64,000 nt of DNA from JASLDZ01 sp964242625 (GTDB lineage Bacteria > Pseudomonadota > Alphaproteobacteria > Caulobacterales > Caulobacteraceae). The translations under genes were made by a program, and so were the position numbers. The notes beneath the pieces were generated by a model. The model ran no database searches, was not told the DNA's origin, and worked only from the letters and a program-made list of their open reading frames with translations. Below are positions 44,721 to 54,775 of this stretch, in pieces. The stretch is from contig CAXTAO010000005.1 in the NCBI GenBank assembly GCA_964242625.1, forward strand, positions 62,001 to 126,000, in the 5' to 3' direction. Each line of letters starts with the position of its first letter. The stretch's first letter is position 1.

Positions 44721-44725
44721 GGCGC

Positions 44726-44986
44726 TCAGGCGGCCAGGAGTGGGTCGAGCTCGCCGCGCCGGTCGAGCGCCATCAGGTCGTCGCAGCCGCCGACGTGGCG
44801 GCCGCCGATGAAGATCTGCGGAAAGGTGGCCCCGCCGCCCGCGCGCTCGACCATGGCGCGCTTCTTGGCGCTGTCGGCCCAGGCGTCGTCGATTTCGGTG
44901 AGCGCGACTCCCTTGCGCTGCAGGAGCGCCATCGCCCGCGAGCAATACGGGCAGAACGGACGGGTGTAGATGTCGACGGCGGCCAC
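44726..44986 (-). CDS. grxC: Glutaredoxin 3
   Basis: This 86-residue dithiol glutaredoxin reduces protein disulfides using glutathione. The active site is TRPFCPYCSRAMALL (CPYC). The glutathione-binding TFPQIFIGGRHVGGCDDLMALD contains the cis-Pro and the GG(C)DD block. The length is typical. It belongs to the comF-grxC-nitrilase-DUF1178 cluster. Confidence 0.95.
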   Translation of the reverse strand: MAAVDIYTRPFCPYCSRAMALLQRKGVALTEIDDAWADSAKKRAMVERAGGGATFPQIFIGGRHVGGCDDLMALDRRGELDPLLAA

Positions 44987-45019
44987 GGCGGGCTCCCTGC
45001 AGGCCTCAGGCGAGCGCGG

Positions 45020-45817
45020 TCATATAGCGAGGTCGGCCGCTTCCCGCACCCGCGCGACCGCTGCGACATCCACCGCACGCGCGCCGGCGCGCTTCAGCGC
45101 CCGGGCGCAAGCCTCGGCGGTGGCGCCCGTGGTCATCACGTCGTCGACCAGGAGCACGCGCCGCCCCGCCACGCGCAGGGCGCCGGCGGGGGTGACACGG
45201 AAGGCCCCCTGCACCTCTTCGCGGCGGCCGCGCCGGCTCTTCCCCGCCTGCCCGCCCGGCTTCACCCGTTCCAGCGCGTCGGCGAGGTACGGACGTCCAG
45301 ACAGGCGGGCGAGCGGCCGGGCGATCTCGGCCGCCTGGTTGAAGCGCCGCTTCAGGAGGCGCGAGCGGCGCAGGGGCACGGGCGCGATCCAGTCCGCCTC
45401 GGGCAGGAGCGGCGCGGCCGCCCGGTTGAGCCAGCGCGCGAACAAGGGCGCGAGGTCGGTGCGGTCGCCGTGCTTGAGCGCCAGCACGAGCTCGCGCGAG
45501 CCCTCGTCGTAGAGGCAAGCGCAGCGCGCGCGATCGAACGGGCGCGGCCGCGCCTCGCAGGCGGGGCAGCGCCCGGGTTGCGCGTAGGCGAAGGGCAGGC
45601 CGCAGCCGTCGCACACGGGATCTTCCAGCCATTCGATCCGGCTCCAGCCAGCGGGCGACAGCCCCGGCGCGAACGGCCGCGCCCCTCCGTCGAGCGCCGC
45701 GGGCGGCAGGAGGAGGTCGAGCGTGCGGCGGGCGCCGGCGCGCAGCCAGGCCGGCGTGCGCGCTTTCGGCCCCCGTGCTTCCGAGAGGGCCTGGAGGGCC
45801 CCATCTCCCCAGCTCAT
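45020..45817 (-). CDS. comF: ComF-family phosphoribosyltransferase-like protein
   Basis: This 265-residue protein has an N-terminal zinc finger (CDGCGLPFAYAQPGRCPACEARP). A RCACLYDEGSRELVLALKHGDR segment follows, and then a type I phosphoribosyltransferase domain with VLLVDDVMTTGATAEACARAL. In competent bacteria ComF helps import single-stranded DNA; here the role is unproven. ATG at 45817, behind AGGAGGGG, is interlocked with the start of the divergent methyltransferase gene (CATG 45815-45818). Confidence 0.93.
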   Translation of the reverse strand: MSWGDGALQALSEARGPKARTPAWLRAGARRTLDLLLPPAALDGGARPFAPGLSPAGWSRIEWLEDPVCDGCGLPFAYAQPGRCPACEARPRPFDRARCACLYDEGSRELVLALKHGDRTDLAPLFARWLNRAAAPLLPEADWIAPVPLRRSRLLKRRFNQAAEIARPLARLSGRPYLADALERVKPGGQAGKSRRGRREEVQGAFRVTPAGALRVAGRRVLLVDDVMTTGATAEACARALKRAGARAVDVAAVARVREAADLAI

Positions 45818-46709
45818 GAGCGCCCCCCTCCTGTTCGACCGCGCCCTCCATCGGCGGCGGCTCGACCGCGCCGCGCCGCTGATGGCGGGGGCCGACTTCC
45901 TGCGCCGGCGGGCGGCCGAGGACGCCGCCGACCGGCTTCAGGCGATCCTGCGCGACTTCCCCGTCGCGGTCGAGCTCGGCGCGCGGGACGCGAGCTTCGC
46001 CCGCGCCCTGGCCGCCTCCCCCGCTCGCGAGCGGGTCGGGTGGCTGGCGCAGGCCGAACTTTCCGAGCGGACGCTCGCGGGCCGCGAAGGCGCGCGCGTG
46101 GTCGTGGACGAGGAGCGGCTGGCGCTCGCGCCAGGGAGCGTGAACCTCGTCGTTTCGCTCCTTTCCCTGCACTGGACCAACGACCTGCCCGGCGCCCTCG
46201 CCCAGATCCGCCGCGCCCTGGCCCCCGACGGCCTCTTCCTGGGCGCCTTCCTTGGCGGGGCCACGCTGACCGAGCTGCGCCAGTCGCTTCTGGCTGCGGA
46301 AGCTGAGCTCTCGGGCGGGGCGGGGCCGCGCGTGTCGCCCTTTGCCGACGGGGTGGATGCGGCCGGCCTCCTCCAGCGCGCGGGGCTGGCCCTGCCGGTG
46401 TCGGACGTGGACCGGGTGCAGGTGCGCTACGCCCACCCGCTCGATCTCCTGCGCGACCTGCGCGCCATGGGCGAGACCAACGTTCTCCTGGAACGGCCGC
46501 GCCGGCCGCTGTCGCGCGCGGTGCTGGCGCGCGCCTTCGAGCACTACCGCGAGCGGTTCGGCGACGCGGAGGGGCGCGTGCCCGCGACCTTCGAGATCGT
46601 CACCGCCACGGGCTGGGCGCCCCACGCGAGCCAGCAGCAGCCGCTCAAGCCCGGCTCGGCCACCACGCGGCTGGCCGACGCGCTGGGGGCGGTGGAGCAC
46701 AAGCTCTGA
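45816..46709 (+). CDS. SAM-dependent methyltransferase (BioC / NDUFAF5-like)
   Basis: This 297-residue class I methyltransferase-like protein reads LFDRALHRRRLDRAAPLM...FLRRRAAEDAADRLQAILRDFPVAVELGA, then SVNLVVSLLSLHWTNDLPGALAQIRRALAPDGLFLGAFLGGATLTELRQSL. This is the pattern of alphaproteobacterial NDUFAF5/BioC-like proteins, where NDUFAF5 hydroxylates a complex I subunit. The usual motif I glycines appear as VELGARDASF. The divergent partner is comF, as in many relatives. ATG at 45816; a Shine-Dalgarno at normal distance is not obvious. Confidence 0.85.
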   Translation: MSAPLLFDRALHRRRLDRAAPLMAGADFLRRRAAEDAADRLQAILRDFPVAVELGARDASFARALAASPARERVGWLAQAELSERTLAGREGARVVVDEERLALAPGSVNLVVSLLSLHWTNDLPGALAQIRRALAPDGLFLGAFLGGATLTELRQSLLAAEAELSGGAGPRVSPFADGVDAAGLLQRAGLALPVSDVDRVQVRYAHPLDLLRDLRAMGETNVLLERPRRPLSRAVLARAFEHYRERFGDAEGRVPATFEIVTATGWAPHASQQQPLKPGSATTRLADALGAVEHKL

Positions 46710-46714
46710 CGGTC

Positions 46715-47221
46715 TTGGCCGGAGCGAGGGCCGGCCTGCGCGGGCGGCCGCTGACAGAGGGCGAGCGCGCGCTGGCGCTGAGTGTCTTCGGCGAGGCGCT
46801 CGACCTCGACCGGGTGCAGCTGCATGCGCACGGGCTGGGCGGCTTCGCGGTGACGCTGGGCCGCCGCGTGCTCTTTCCCGAGGCGCCGCCCGCGGACTTC
46901 TCCGCCGCGCCCGTGCGGGCGCAGGCGTGGCTGATGCACGAGCTCGTCCACGTCTGGCAGTTCCAGACCGCGCCCGGGCGCACCCTGTTGAGCTGGGCGC
47001 GGACGGCGGCTGCGGGCGGCTACCGGCGCGGGCTGCCGGGCTACCGCTATCCCTGGCCGCCGCCGCCCTGGAAGGCGCTCAACCTCGAACAGCAGGCGAG
47101 CCTTGTCGAACACGCCTTCCTCGAGCGTGAGGCGCAACCGCGCTTCAGCGCCAGCGGGCAGGAAAAAGGCGTGAGCCCTACGCGCTACGCCGGCCTCACG
47201 CCCTTTGATCGGTTGAGCTGA
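46715..47221 (+). CDS. Putative zinc-metallopeptidase-like protein (HExxH)
   Basis: This 168-residue protein has one clear zinc-site motif: AWLMHELVHVWQFQ (HELVH followed by VWQ). This is the arrangement seen in Vgr-linked and DUF4157-like proteins. No second metal ligand is certain; Glu/His residues further on (LEQQASLVEHAFLERE) may serve. No signal peptide is visible. TTG at 46715 follows the methyltransferase stop by 5 nt, suggesting co-transcription. Peptidase activity is unproven. Confidence 0.65.
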   Translation: MAGARAGLRGRPLTEGERALALSVFGEALDLDRVQLHAHGLGGFAVTLGRRVLFPEAPPADFSAAPVRAQAWLMHELVHVWQFQTAPGRTLLSWARTAAAGGYRRGLPGYRYPWPPPPWKALNLEQQASLVEHAFLEREAQPRFSASGQEKGVSPTRYAGLTPFDRLS

Positions 47222-47244
47222 ACGCCGCCGGAGCGGCACGCGCG

Positions 47245-47463
47245 TCAGGCGTGGGCGGCGACCCCCGCGCCCTTGCCGCCGTCAAACTGAAAGTGACCGC
47301 ACCAGTCGTGAGTGGCGACCGTCGGCCAGGCGGTGTGGCCGTTTCCGCCCGACGGCGGGTTGGCGCGGCACAGGCCCTTGTCGTCCGACGAGTGGATCGT
47401 CGCGTCGTCGAAGAAGGTGCAGGACGCGCAGGAGGTCTGTTCGGTGTGGACGCCGGCGGACAT
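47245..47463 (-). CDS. Small 4-Cys protein (metal or Fe-S binding candidate)
   Basis: This 72-residue protein has four cysteines in CASCTFFDD...KGLCRANPP...THDWCGHFQFDG (CxxC-x15-C-x21-C). The closing xWCxxF block is reminiscent of high-potential iron-sulfur proteins or zinc ribbons. No signal peptide is present. GGAAGGAGAC precedes the ATG at 47463. The upstream region carries two identical-format dyads and looks regulated. The nature of the cofactor is inferred only. Confidence 0.7.
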   Translation of the reverse strand: MSAGVHTEQTSCASCTFFDDATIHSSDDKGLCRANPPSGGNGHTAWPTVATHDWCGHFQFDGGKGAGVAAHA

Positions 47464-47588
47464 GGTCGTCTCCTTCCAATTCGGGGGCGGACCGCATGGC
47501 CCGTGTCGGTGACGACCTTACAACGCACGATGCTTGCCGAACAGTTCCCAACTTGACTTTTTTTAGATGACGACGGCGCGAATACTTG

Positions 47589-47647
47589 TGAGAACCAATC
47601 TCACCGAGCTTGCGAGCGCGTCTCATCTTGGCTGAGAACGCGTCTCA
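47589..47647 (-). promoter_or_regulatory. Double TGAGAAC-N3-TCTCA dyad upstream of the 4-Cys gene
   Basis: Two 15-bp dyads, TGAGAACCAATCTCA (47589-47603) and TGAGAACGCGTCTCA (47633-47647), are exactly 44 bp apart (about four helical turns). An extra TCTCA half-site lies at 47621-47625. Both fit the TGA-N9-TCA form of the iron-responsive RirA box known in rhizobia. The 198-bp gap (47464-47661) otherwise holds an AT-rich run at about 47554-47565. Confidence 0.5.
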
Positions 47648-47661
47648 TCTGCGCGGAGCGA

Positions 47662-48081
47662 TCACAGGATGTCGCGCAGCCAGGCGCAGAGCGGGGCGTC
47701 GGCGGGCGGCATGGGGTAGTCGAACAGCCGCGGCGGCGAGACCCAGGCCAGCGCCGCGTGCTCGCGCCGCTCGACCACCCCCTCCCAACGCCTGAGGAGA
47801 TAGAGCGGCATCAGGAGGTGGAAGTCCTCGTAGGCGTGGGAGGCGAACACGCTCGCGGCCAGGCAGTCGCGCCGCGCGGTGATCCCCAGCTCCTCGTCGA
47901 GCTCGCGGATCAGCGCGTCCTCCGGCGTCTCGCCGGGCTCCACCTTGCCGCCCGGGAACTCCCACAGCCCGGCCAGCGCCTTGCCCTCGGGCCGCTGGCC
48001 GATCAGCACGCGCCCGTCCACGTCCACCAGGGCGGCGGCGGCGACGAGAAGGAGACGCGAGGCGGCGGCGGGCGAGGTCAT
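47662..48081 (-). CDS. mutT: 8-oxo-dGTP diphosphatase (MutT)
   Basis: This 139-residue Nudix hydrolase removes oxidised guanine nucleotides. The Nudix box GGKVEPGETPEDALIRELDEELGI (near residues 43-66) is complete (GX5EX7REUXEEXGU). The start LLVAAAALVDVDGRVLIGQRPEGKALAGLWEFPGGK and the end MPLYLLRRWEG...EHAALAWVSPPRLFDYPMPPAD match the MutT branch. ATG at 48081. It lies between argJ and the 4-Cys gene, all leftward. Confidence 0.94.
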   Translation of the reverse strand: MTSPAAASRLLLVAAAALVDVDGRVLIGQRPEGKALAGLWEFPGGKVEPGETPEDALIRELDEELGITARRDCLAASVFASHAYEDFHLLMPLYLLRRWEGVVERREHAALAWVSPPRLFDYPMPPADAPLCAWLRDIL

Positions 48082-48135
48082 GGCCGCGAACCTACCGGCG
48101 AAGCGACCCGCGCCCCAGCGCCCGCGCCGGCGCGG

Positions 48136-49431
48136 CTAGCTGCGGTAGTCGCCGTTGATCGACACGTAGCCGTGGGTGAGATCGCAGGTCCACATGACCG
48201 CCCGGCCGGAGCCCACGCCCACGTCGACCGCGACCTCCAGCTCGGGACGGCGCATGTAGGCGCTCATCGCCGCCTCATCGTAGTCGGGCGACACCGCGCC
48301 GTCCCGCGCGGCCCAGTGCTCGCCGAAGCGGATGGACAGGCGCTCGCGGTCGAGCGGCTCGCCCGCGCGGCCGGCCGCGGCGGCCACCCGGCCCCAGTTG
48401 GCGTCCTCGCCCGCGAGCGCCGTCTTGACCAGCGGGCTCTCGCAGATCGTGCGCGCGATCTTAGCCGCCGAGCGGTCGGACTGCGCGCCCGTCACCTCCA
48501 CCCGGACGAATTTGGAGGCGCCTTCCCCGTCGCGCACCAGCATCTGCGCGAGGTCGAGGAGCACCGCCTCGAGCGCCGCGCGGAAGGCCGTGAGCCGCGG
48601 GTCGGCGGCGTCGGCGATCCACTCGCCGCCAGCGCGCCCGGTGGCGAACAGGAGGCAGGTGTCGTTGGTGGAGCGGTCGCCGTCGACCGTCACGGCGTTG
48701 AAGGTGCGCACCGTCGCGTCCACCAGCATCGCGTGCAGGGCGGCGGGCGCCACCGCCGCGTCGGTGACGACGAAGCCCAGCATAGTGGCCATGTCGGGGG
48801 CGATCATCCCCGAGCCCTTGGCGAAGCCCGCGATCCGCACGGGGCGGCCCTCGACCTCGCAGCCCCGCACGGAGCCCTTGGGGAAGGTGTCGGTGGTCAT
48901 CACCGCGCGCGTCGCCCGCTCCCAGCCGTCGAGAGAGAGGGAGGCCAAAGCAGGCTGCAGCGCGTTCAGAACCCGGCCCGCCTCCAGGACGACGCCGATC
49001 ACCCCGGTGGAGGCCAGGAGCACCTCGTCCTCCGTGCAGCCCAGCTCGACGGCGGTCGCGTTGGCCACCGTGCGGCAGGCGCTCATACCCGCGAGCCCGG
49101 TCATGGCGTTGGCGCAGCCCGCGTTGACCACGAGCGCCCGCGCCCGCCCGCCCGTCCGACGCAGCACCTCGCGGCACCAGTCCACCGGGGCGGAGCCCAC
49201 CGCATGGTCGGTGAAGACGCCCGCGCAGGCGGTCGCCCCATCGAAGCGCAGGAGGACCACGTCGTCGCGCTTGTGCTGGTAGAAGCCGCCGGACGCCGCC
49301 GCGAGCTTCACACCCGCCACCTCGCCGATCTCAGGGAAGGGTTTAGCGAGCGGCGAGAGCGCGAGGCCGGGCTTGCCCGCGCCCGGGGGCTGGGCGGGAG
49401 GGGAGAGCGGCTCCGACAAGATGTCGTCCAC
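48136..49431 (-). CDS. argJ: Bifunctional ornithine acetyltransferase / N-acetylglutamate synthase
   Basis: This ~431-residue ArgJ precursor self-cleaves at the Thr in KGSGMIAPDMATMLGF. It recycles acetyl groups from N-acetylornithine to glutamate in arginine synthesis. VVNAGCANAMTGLAGM, the block TDTFPKGSVRGCEV, and C-terminal GGRAVMWTCDLTHGYVSINGDYRS are typical. I start at GTG 49431, behind GAGGGGGG and after a -10-like CCTATCCG (49459-49452). GTG at 49467 gives 12 more residues without family support. It diverges from secA. Confidence 0.95.
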   Translation of the reverse strand: MDDILSEPLSPPAQPPGAGKPGLALSPLAKPFPEIGEVAGVKLAAASGGFYQHKRDDVVLLRFDGATACAGVFTDHAVGSAPVDWCREVLRRTGGRARALVVNAGCANAMTGLAGMSACRTVANATAVELGCTEDEVLLASTGVIGVVLEAGRVLNALQPALASLSLDGWERATRAVMTTDTFPKGSVRGCEVEGRPVRIAGFAKGSGMIAPDMATMLGFVVTDAAVAPAALHAMLVDATVRTFNAVTVDGDRSTNDTCLLFATGRAGGEWIADAADPRLTAFRAALEAVLLDLAQMLVRDGEGASKFVRVEVTGAQSDRSAAKIARTICESPLVKTALAGEDANWGRVAAAAGRAGEPLDRERLSIRFGEHWAARDGAVSPDYDEAAMSAYMRRPELEVAVDVGVGSGRAVMWTCDLTHGYVSINGDYRS

Positions 49432-49484
49432 AGAGACCCCCCTCGCCGCGGATAGGGCGCCCCGCACCCGGCGGAACCGTCGCG

Positions 49485-49513
49485 TTGACAGGGTTGGAGG
49501 CGCTGCCTAAGTC
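49485..49513 (+). promoter_or_regulatory. Candidate secA promoter
   Basis: TTGACAG (49485-49491), a 14-bp spacer and CCTAAGTC (49506-49513; 6 of 8 to the -10 consensus) precede secA. The leader would be about 170 nt and shows no coding frame or obvious attenuator. Confidence 0.5.
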
Positions 49514-49691
49514 TCGCGCCGCGCCAAGTCGAGCGGATTTTCGGACGCGGGCGGCGGCGGTTCGCGCCCGCCCGCCGGCGCCGCGAAAGCGCCCGGTCCG
49601 CGCCCTAGAGACCCCCAGCGCCCAGCCCGGAGATCGGACGCGGCGGCCCGGACGCAAGGCCGCCCATCGTCTCCCGAGACACCTCCCGCCC

Positions 49692-52556
<2,865 letters not shown>

Positions 52557-52614
52557 GCCGGCGACCGTGCGCCGGCCGCGACGTCAATTGAGGCTAGGCC
52601 TGACGCTCAGCCCG

Positions 52615-52755
52615 ATGCGCGAGTGGTTCGCCCCCATCTCCACGCCGGGTCGGCTCATTCCGCAGACCTGGGAGGGCTGGGCGGCTCTCCTCGCCGTGGT
52701 CACCGTGGCGATCGGCGGGAGCGTGCTGATCGGAGTGGCGCACCACTCCCTCTAG
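52615..52755 (+). CDS. Small single-pass membrane protein (46 residues)
   Basis: This short frame downstream of secA encodes MREWFAPISTPGRLIPQTWEGWAALLAVVTVAIGGSVLIGVAHHSL. It has one clear transmembrane helix (residues 22-41) and coding-like GC use. It starts at ATG 52615, 58 bases after the secA stop and after a short GC hairpin (52557-52576). No strong ribosome site is seen. It could be a real small membrane protein; no family is recognised. Confidence 0.45.
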   Translation: MREWFAPISTPGRLIPQTWEGWAALLAVVTVAIGGSVLIGVAHHSL

Positions 52756-52758
52756 CCC

Positions 52759-54615
52759 TCAGGCCGCCAGCGCCGGCGGCGAGTCGATGTCCAGCCCCTC
52801 GGCCTGCAGGCGCCACATGCGGTCGAAGGCCCCGCCGCGGCGGCGCAGATCCATGGGCGCGCCGTCCTCGACGACGCGACCGTTCTGCATGACGATGATG
52901 CGATCGAAGCCCGCGAGCGTCGACAGGCGGTGGGCGACCGCCAGCACGGTGCGCCCCTGCATCAGCCGGTCGAGCGCGGCTTGCACCTCGAGCTCGGAAC
53001 GGGTGTCCAGCGCGGAGGTGGCCTCGTCCAGCAGCACCACGGGCGCGTCCTTGAGGAAGGCGCGCGCCACGCCGATGCGCTGGCGCTGGCCGCCCGAGAG
53101 CTTGGCCCCACGCTCGCCGACGAGCGTGTCGTAGCCGTCGGGCAGGGCGCGGATGAACTCGTCGCAGTGGGCGGCGCGGGCGGCGGCCTCCACCTCGGCG
53201 TCGGTGGCGTCGGGCCGGGCGAAACGGATGTTCTCGCGCAGGGTGCGGTGGAAGAGGCTCACCTCCTGCGGCACGGTGGCGATGGCGGCGCGCAGCTCGT
53301 CCTGGCGCACGGACCGCACGTCCTGTCCGTCCACCAGCACCCGCCCGCCGCCCACGTCGTAGAGGCGCAGCACGAGACCCAAGACGGTCGACTTGCCCGC
53401 GCCCGAGGCGCCCACGATCCCGACGCGCTGGCCCGCGGGGATGGCGAGGTCGATTCGGTCGAGCACCGGCCGGCCACCCTCGCGGTAGCTGAAGCTCACC
53501 CCGTCCAGCCGCACCGACCCACCGCAGCGGATGAAGCGCCGCGCGTCGGGCGCGTCGGCGATGGTGTGGGGCCGGCCCAGGATGTCGAGCGTCTCTTCAA
53601 GGTAGGCGTACGACTGACCCATGCCGATAAGCGAGAAGGCGAGGTCGCGCGAGCCGTGCAGCAGGCGGAAGGTCAGCGCGCTCACCACCACGACATCCCC
53701 CGCCGAGACGCGGCCCGAACGCCACAACCCGAGCGCCAGGATCAGCGTCACGGTGGCGGAAAGCAGCAGCGCGGCGTCGTTGGCCGCACGCACGCCCTCG
53801 GTGAAGAGCCACGACCGCTCGTGCGCCTTCGCCTCGCGCTCGAACGCCTCCACGAGCCGCGCGCGCTCGCGCTTGCCGGCGGAGAAGGCCTTGAGCGGCC
53901 AGACATTGGAAAGCACGTCGATCAGCTCGCCACCCACACGCCCGCCCTCCTCGGCGTGTGCGCGGTGCAGCGGCGCGCCGCGCAGGCCGAGCACGATCAT
54001 GCCCGCGGTGGAGACGGCGGTGAGCCCGGCCACCACCGCGGCCAGCCGCCAGTCGATCGCCGCGAAGATCACGAGCGCGCCGACGAAGTTCACCACCGGC
54101 GGCGTGACCTCCCACATCAGCCGGTTGCACAGGCCGCCGAAATTGCCGGCCACCGCGGTGATGCGATGGCCGAGCGCGCCCGCCAGATGGTCCTGGAACC
54201 AGCGCATCGGATGGCCGGTGACGTGCTCGAAGAGGTCGGCGCGGATGTCGACGCCCGTGCGCACCGTCACCCGGCAGCCGATCCAGCCCGCAGCGCGCCA
54301 GAGGAGGGTCTCGCCCGCGATCAGGCCGATGAACAGCGCCAGCGCGTCGCCCACCCCGCGGTTGGCGTGAGGCCCGGCCAGGGCGTCGACGAGGAGCTTC
54401 ATGGCGTATTGCACGCCCACCGCACAGGCGGCCGCGCAGGTCACCAGGGTGAACAGGAGTCCGAAGCTCGGCGCGCGCGCCCACAGGTAGTGCGCGACGA
54501 ACGCGGCGGCGCCGCGCAGCTGGCGCGCACGCGGCCGACGCGGGGCGCGCGCGCGCGCGTCGGGCCGAGCGGCGTCGAGCGTGAGGTCGGCGGGGAGGGC
54601 CGGCGTCATCGTCAT
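52759..54615 (-). CDS. ABC exporter, fused permease-ATPase
   Basis: This ~618-residue half-transporter has six helices in the first ~340 residues (starting AAAFVAHYLWARAPSFGLLFTLVTCAA). The C-terminal ATPase has Walker A GIVGASGAGKSTVLGL, Q-loop TVPQEVSLFHRTLRENIRF, signature KLSGGQRQRIGVARAFL, Walker B PVVLLDEATSALD and switch His. It resembles alphaproteobacterial MsbA/multidrug-type exporters; the substrate is unknown. ATG at 54615 is preferred; ATG at 54678 gives a 21-residue basic extension. Confidence 0.92.
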   Translation of the reverse strand: MTMTPALPADLTLDAARPDARARAPRRPRARQLRGAAAFVAHYLWARAPSFGLLFTLVTCAAACAVGVQYAMKLLVDALAGPHANRGVGDALALFIGLIAGETLLWRAAGWIGCRVTVRTGVDIRADLFEHVTGHPMRWFQDHLAGALGHRITAVAGNFGGLCNRLMWEVTPPVVNFVGALVIFAAIDWRLAAVVAGLTAVSTAGMIVLGLRGAPLHRAHAEEGGRVGGELIDVLSNVWPLKAFSAGKRERARLVEAFEREAKAHERSWLFTEGVRAANDAALLLSATVTLILALGLWRSGRVSAGDVVVVSALTFRLLHGSRDLAFSLIGMGQSYAYLEETLDILGRPHTIADAPDARRFIRCGGSVRLDGVSFSYREGGRPVLDRIDLAIPAGQRVGIVGASGAGKSTVLGLVLRLYDVGGGRVLVDGQDVRSVRQDELRAAIATVPQEVSLFHRTLRENIRFARPDATDAEVEAAARAAHCDEFIRALPDGYDTLVGERGAKLSGGQRQRIGVARAFLKDAPVVLLDEATSALDTRSELEVQAALDRLMQGRTVLAVAHRLSTLAGFDRIIVMQNGRVVEDGAPMDLRRRGGAFDRMWRLQAEGLDIDSPPALAA

Positions 54616-54775
54616 CGGAGGGAGGCGCCTTGGGAGGTCGAAGCGATAAGCAGGTCTTTGCCGCTTGCGTTCCAGCATTGCTGAAACACGCTGAACCTAG
54701 TCTGAACCTCAATGGGGCATGAGCATGGCCCCGAGCCGGCGATCGTCCGGCCGCGGAGGAGGCGCGAGGTCGCGG

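Noticed and set aside
49514..49691. A SecM-like leader peptide before secA
   Set aside because: No short frame with a ribosome site and an arrest-like end is visible in this leader.
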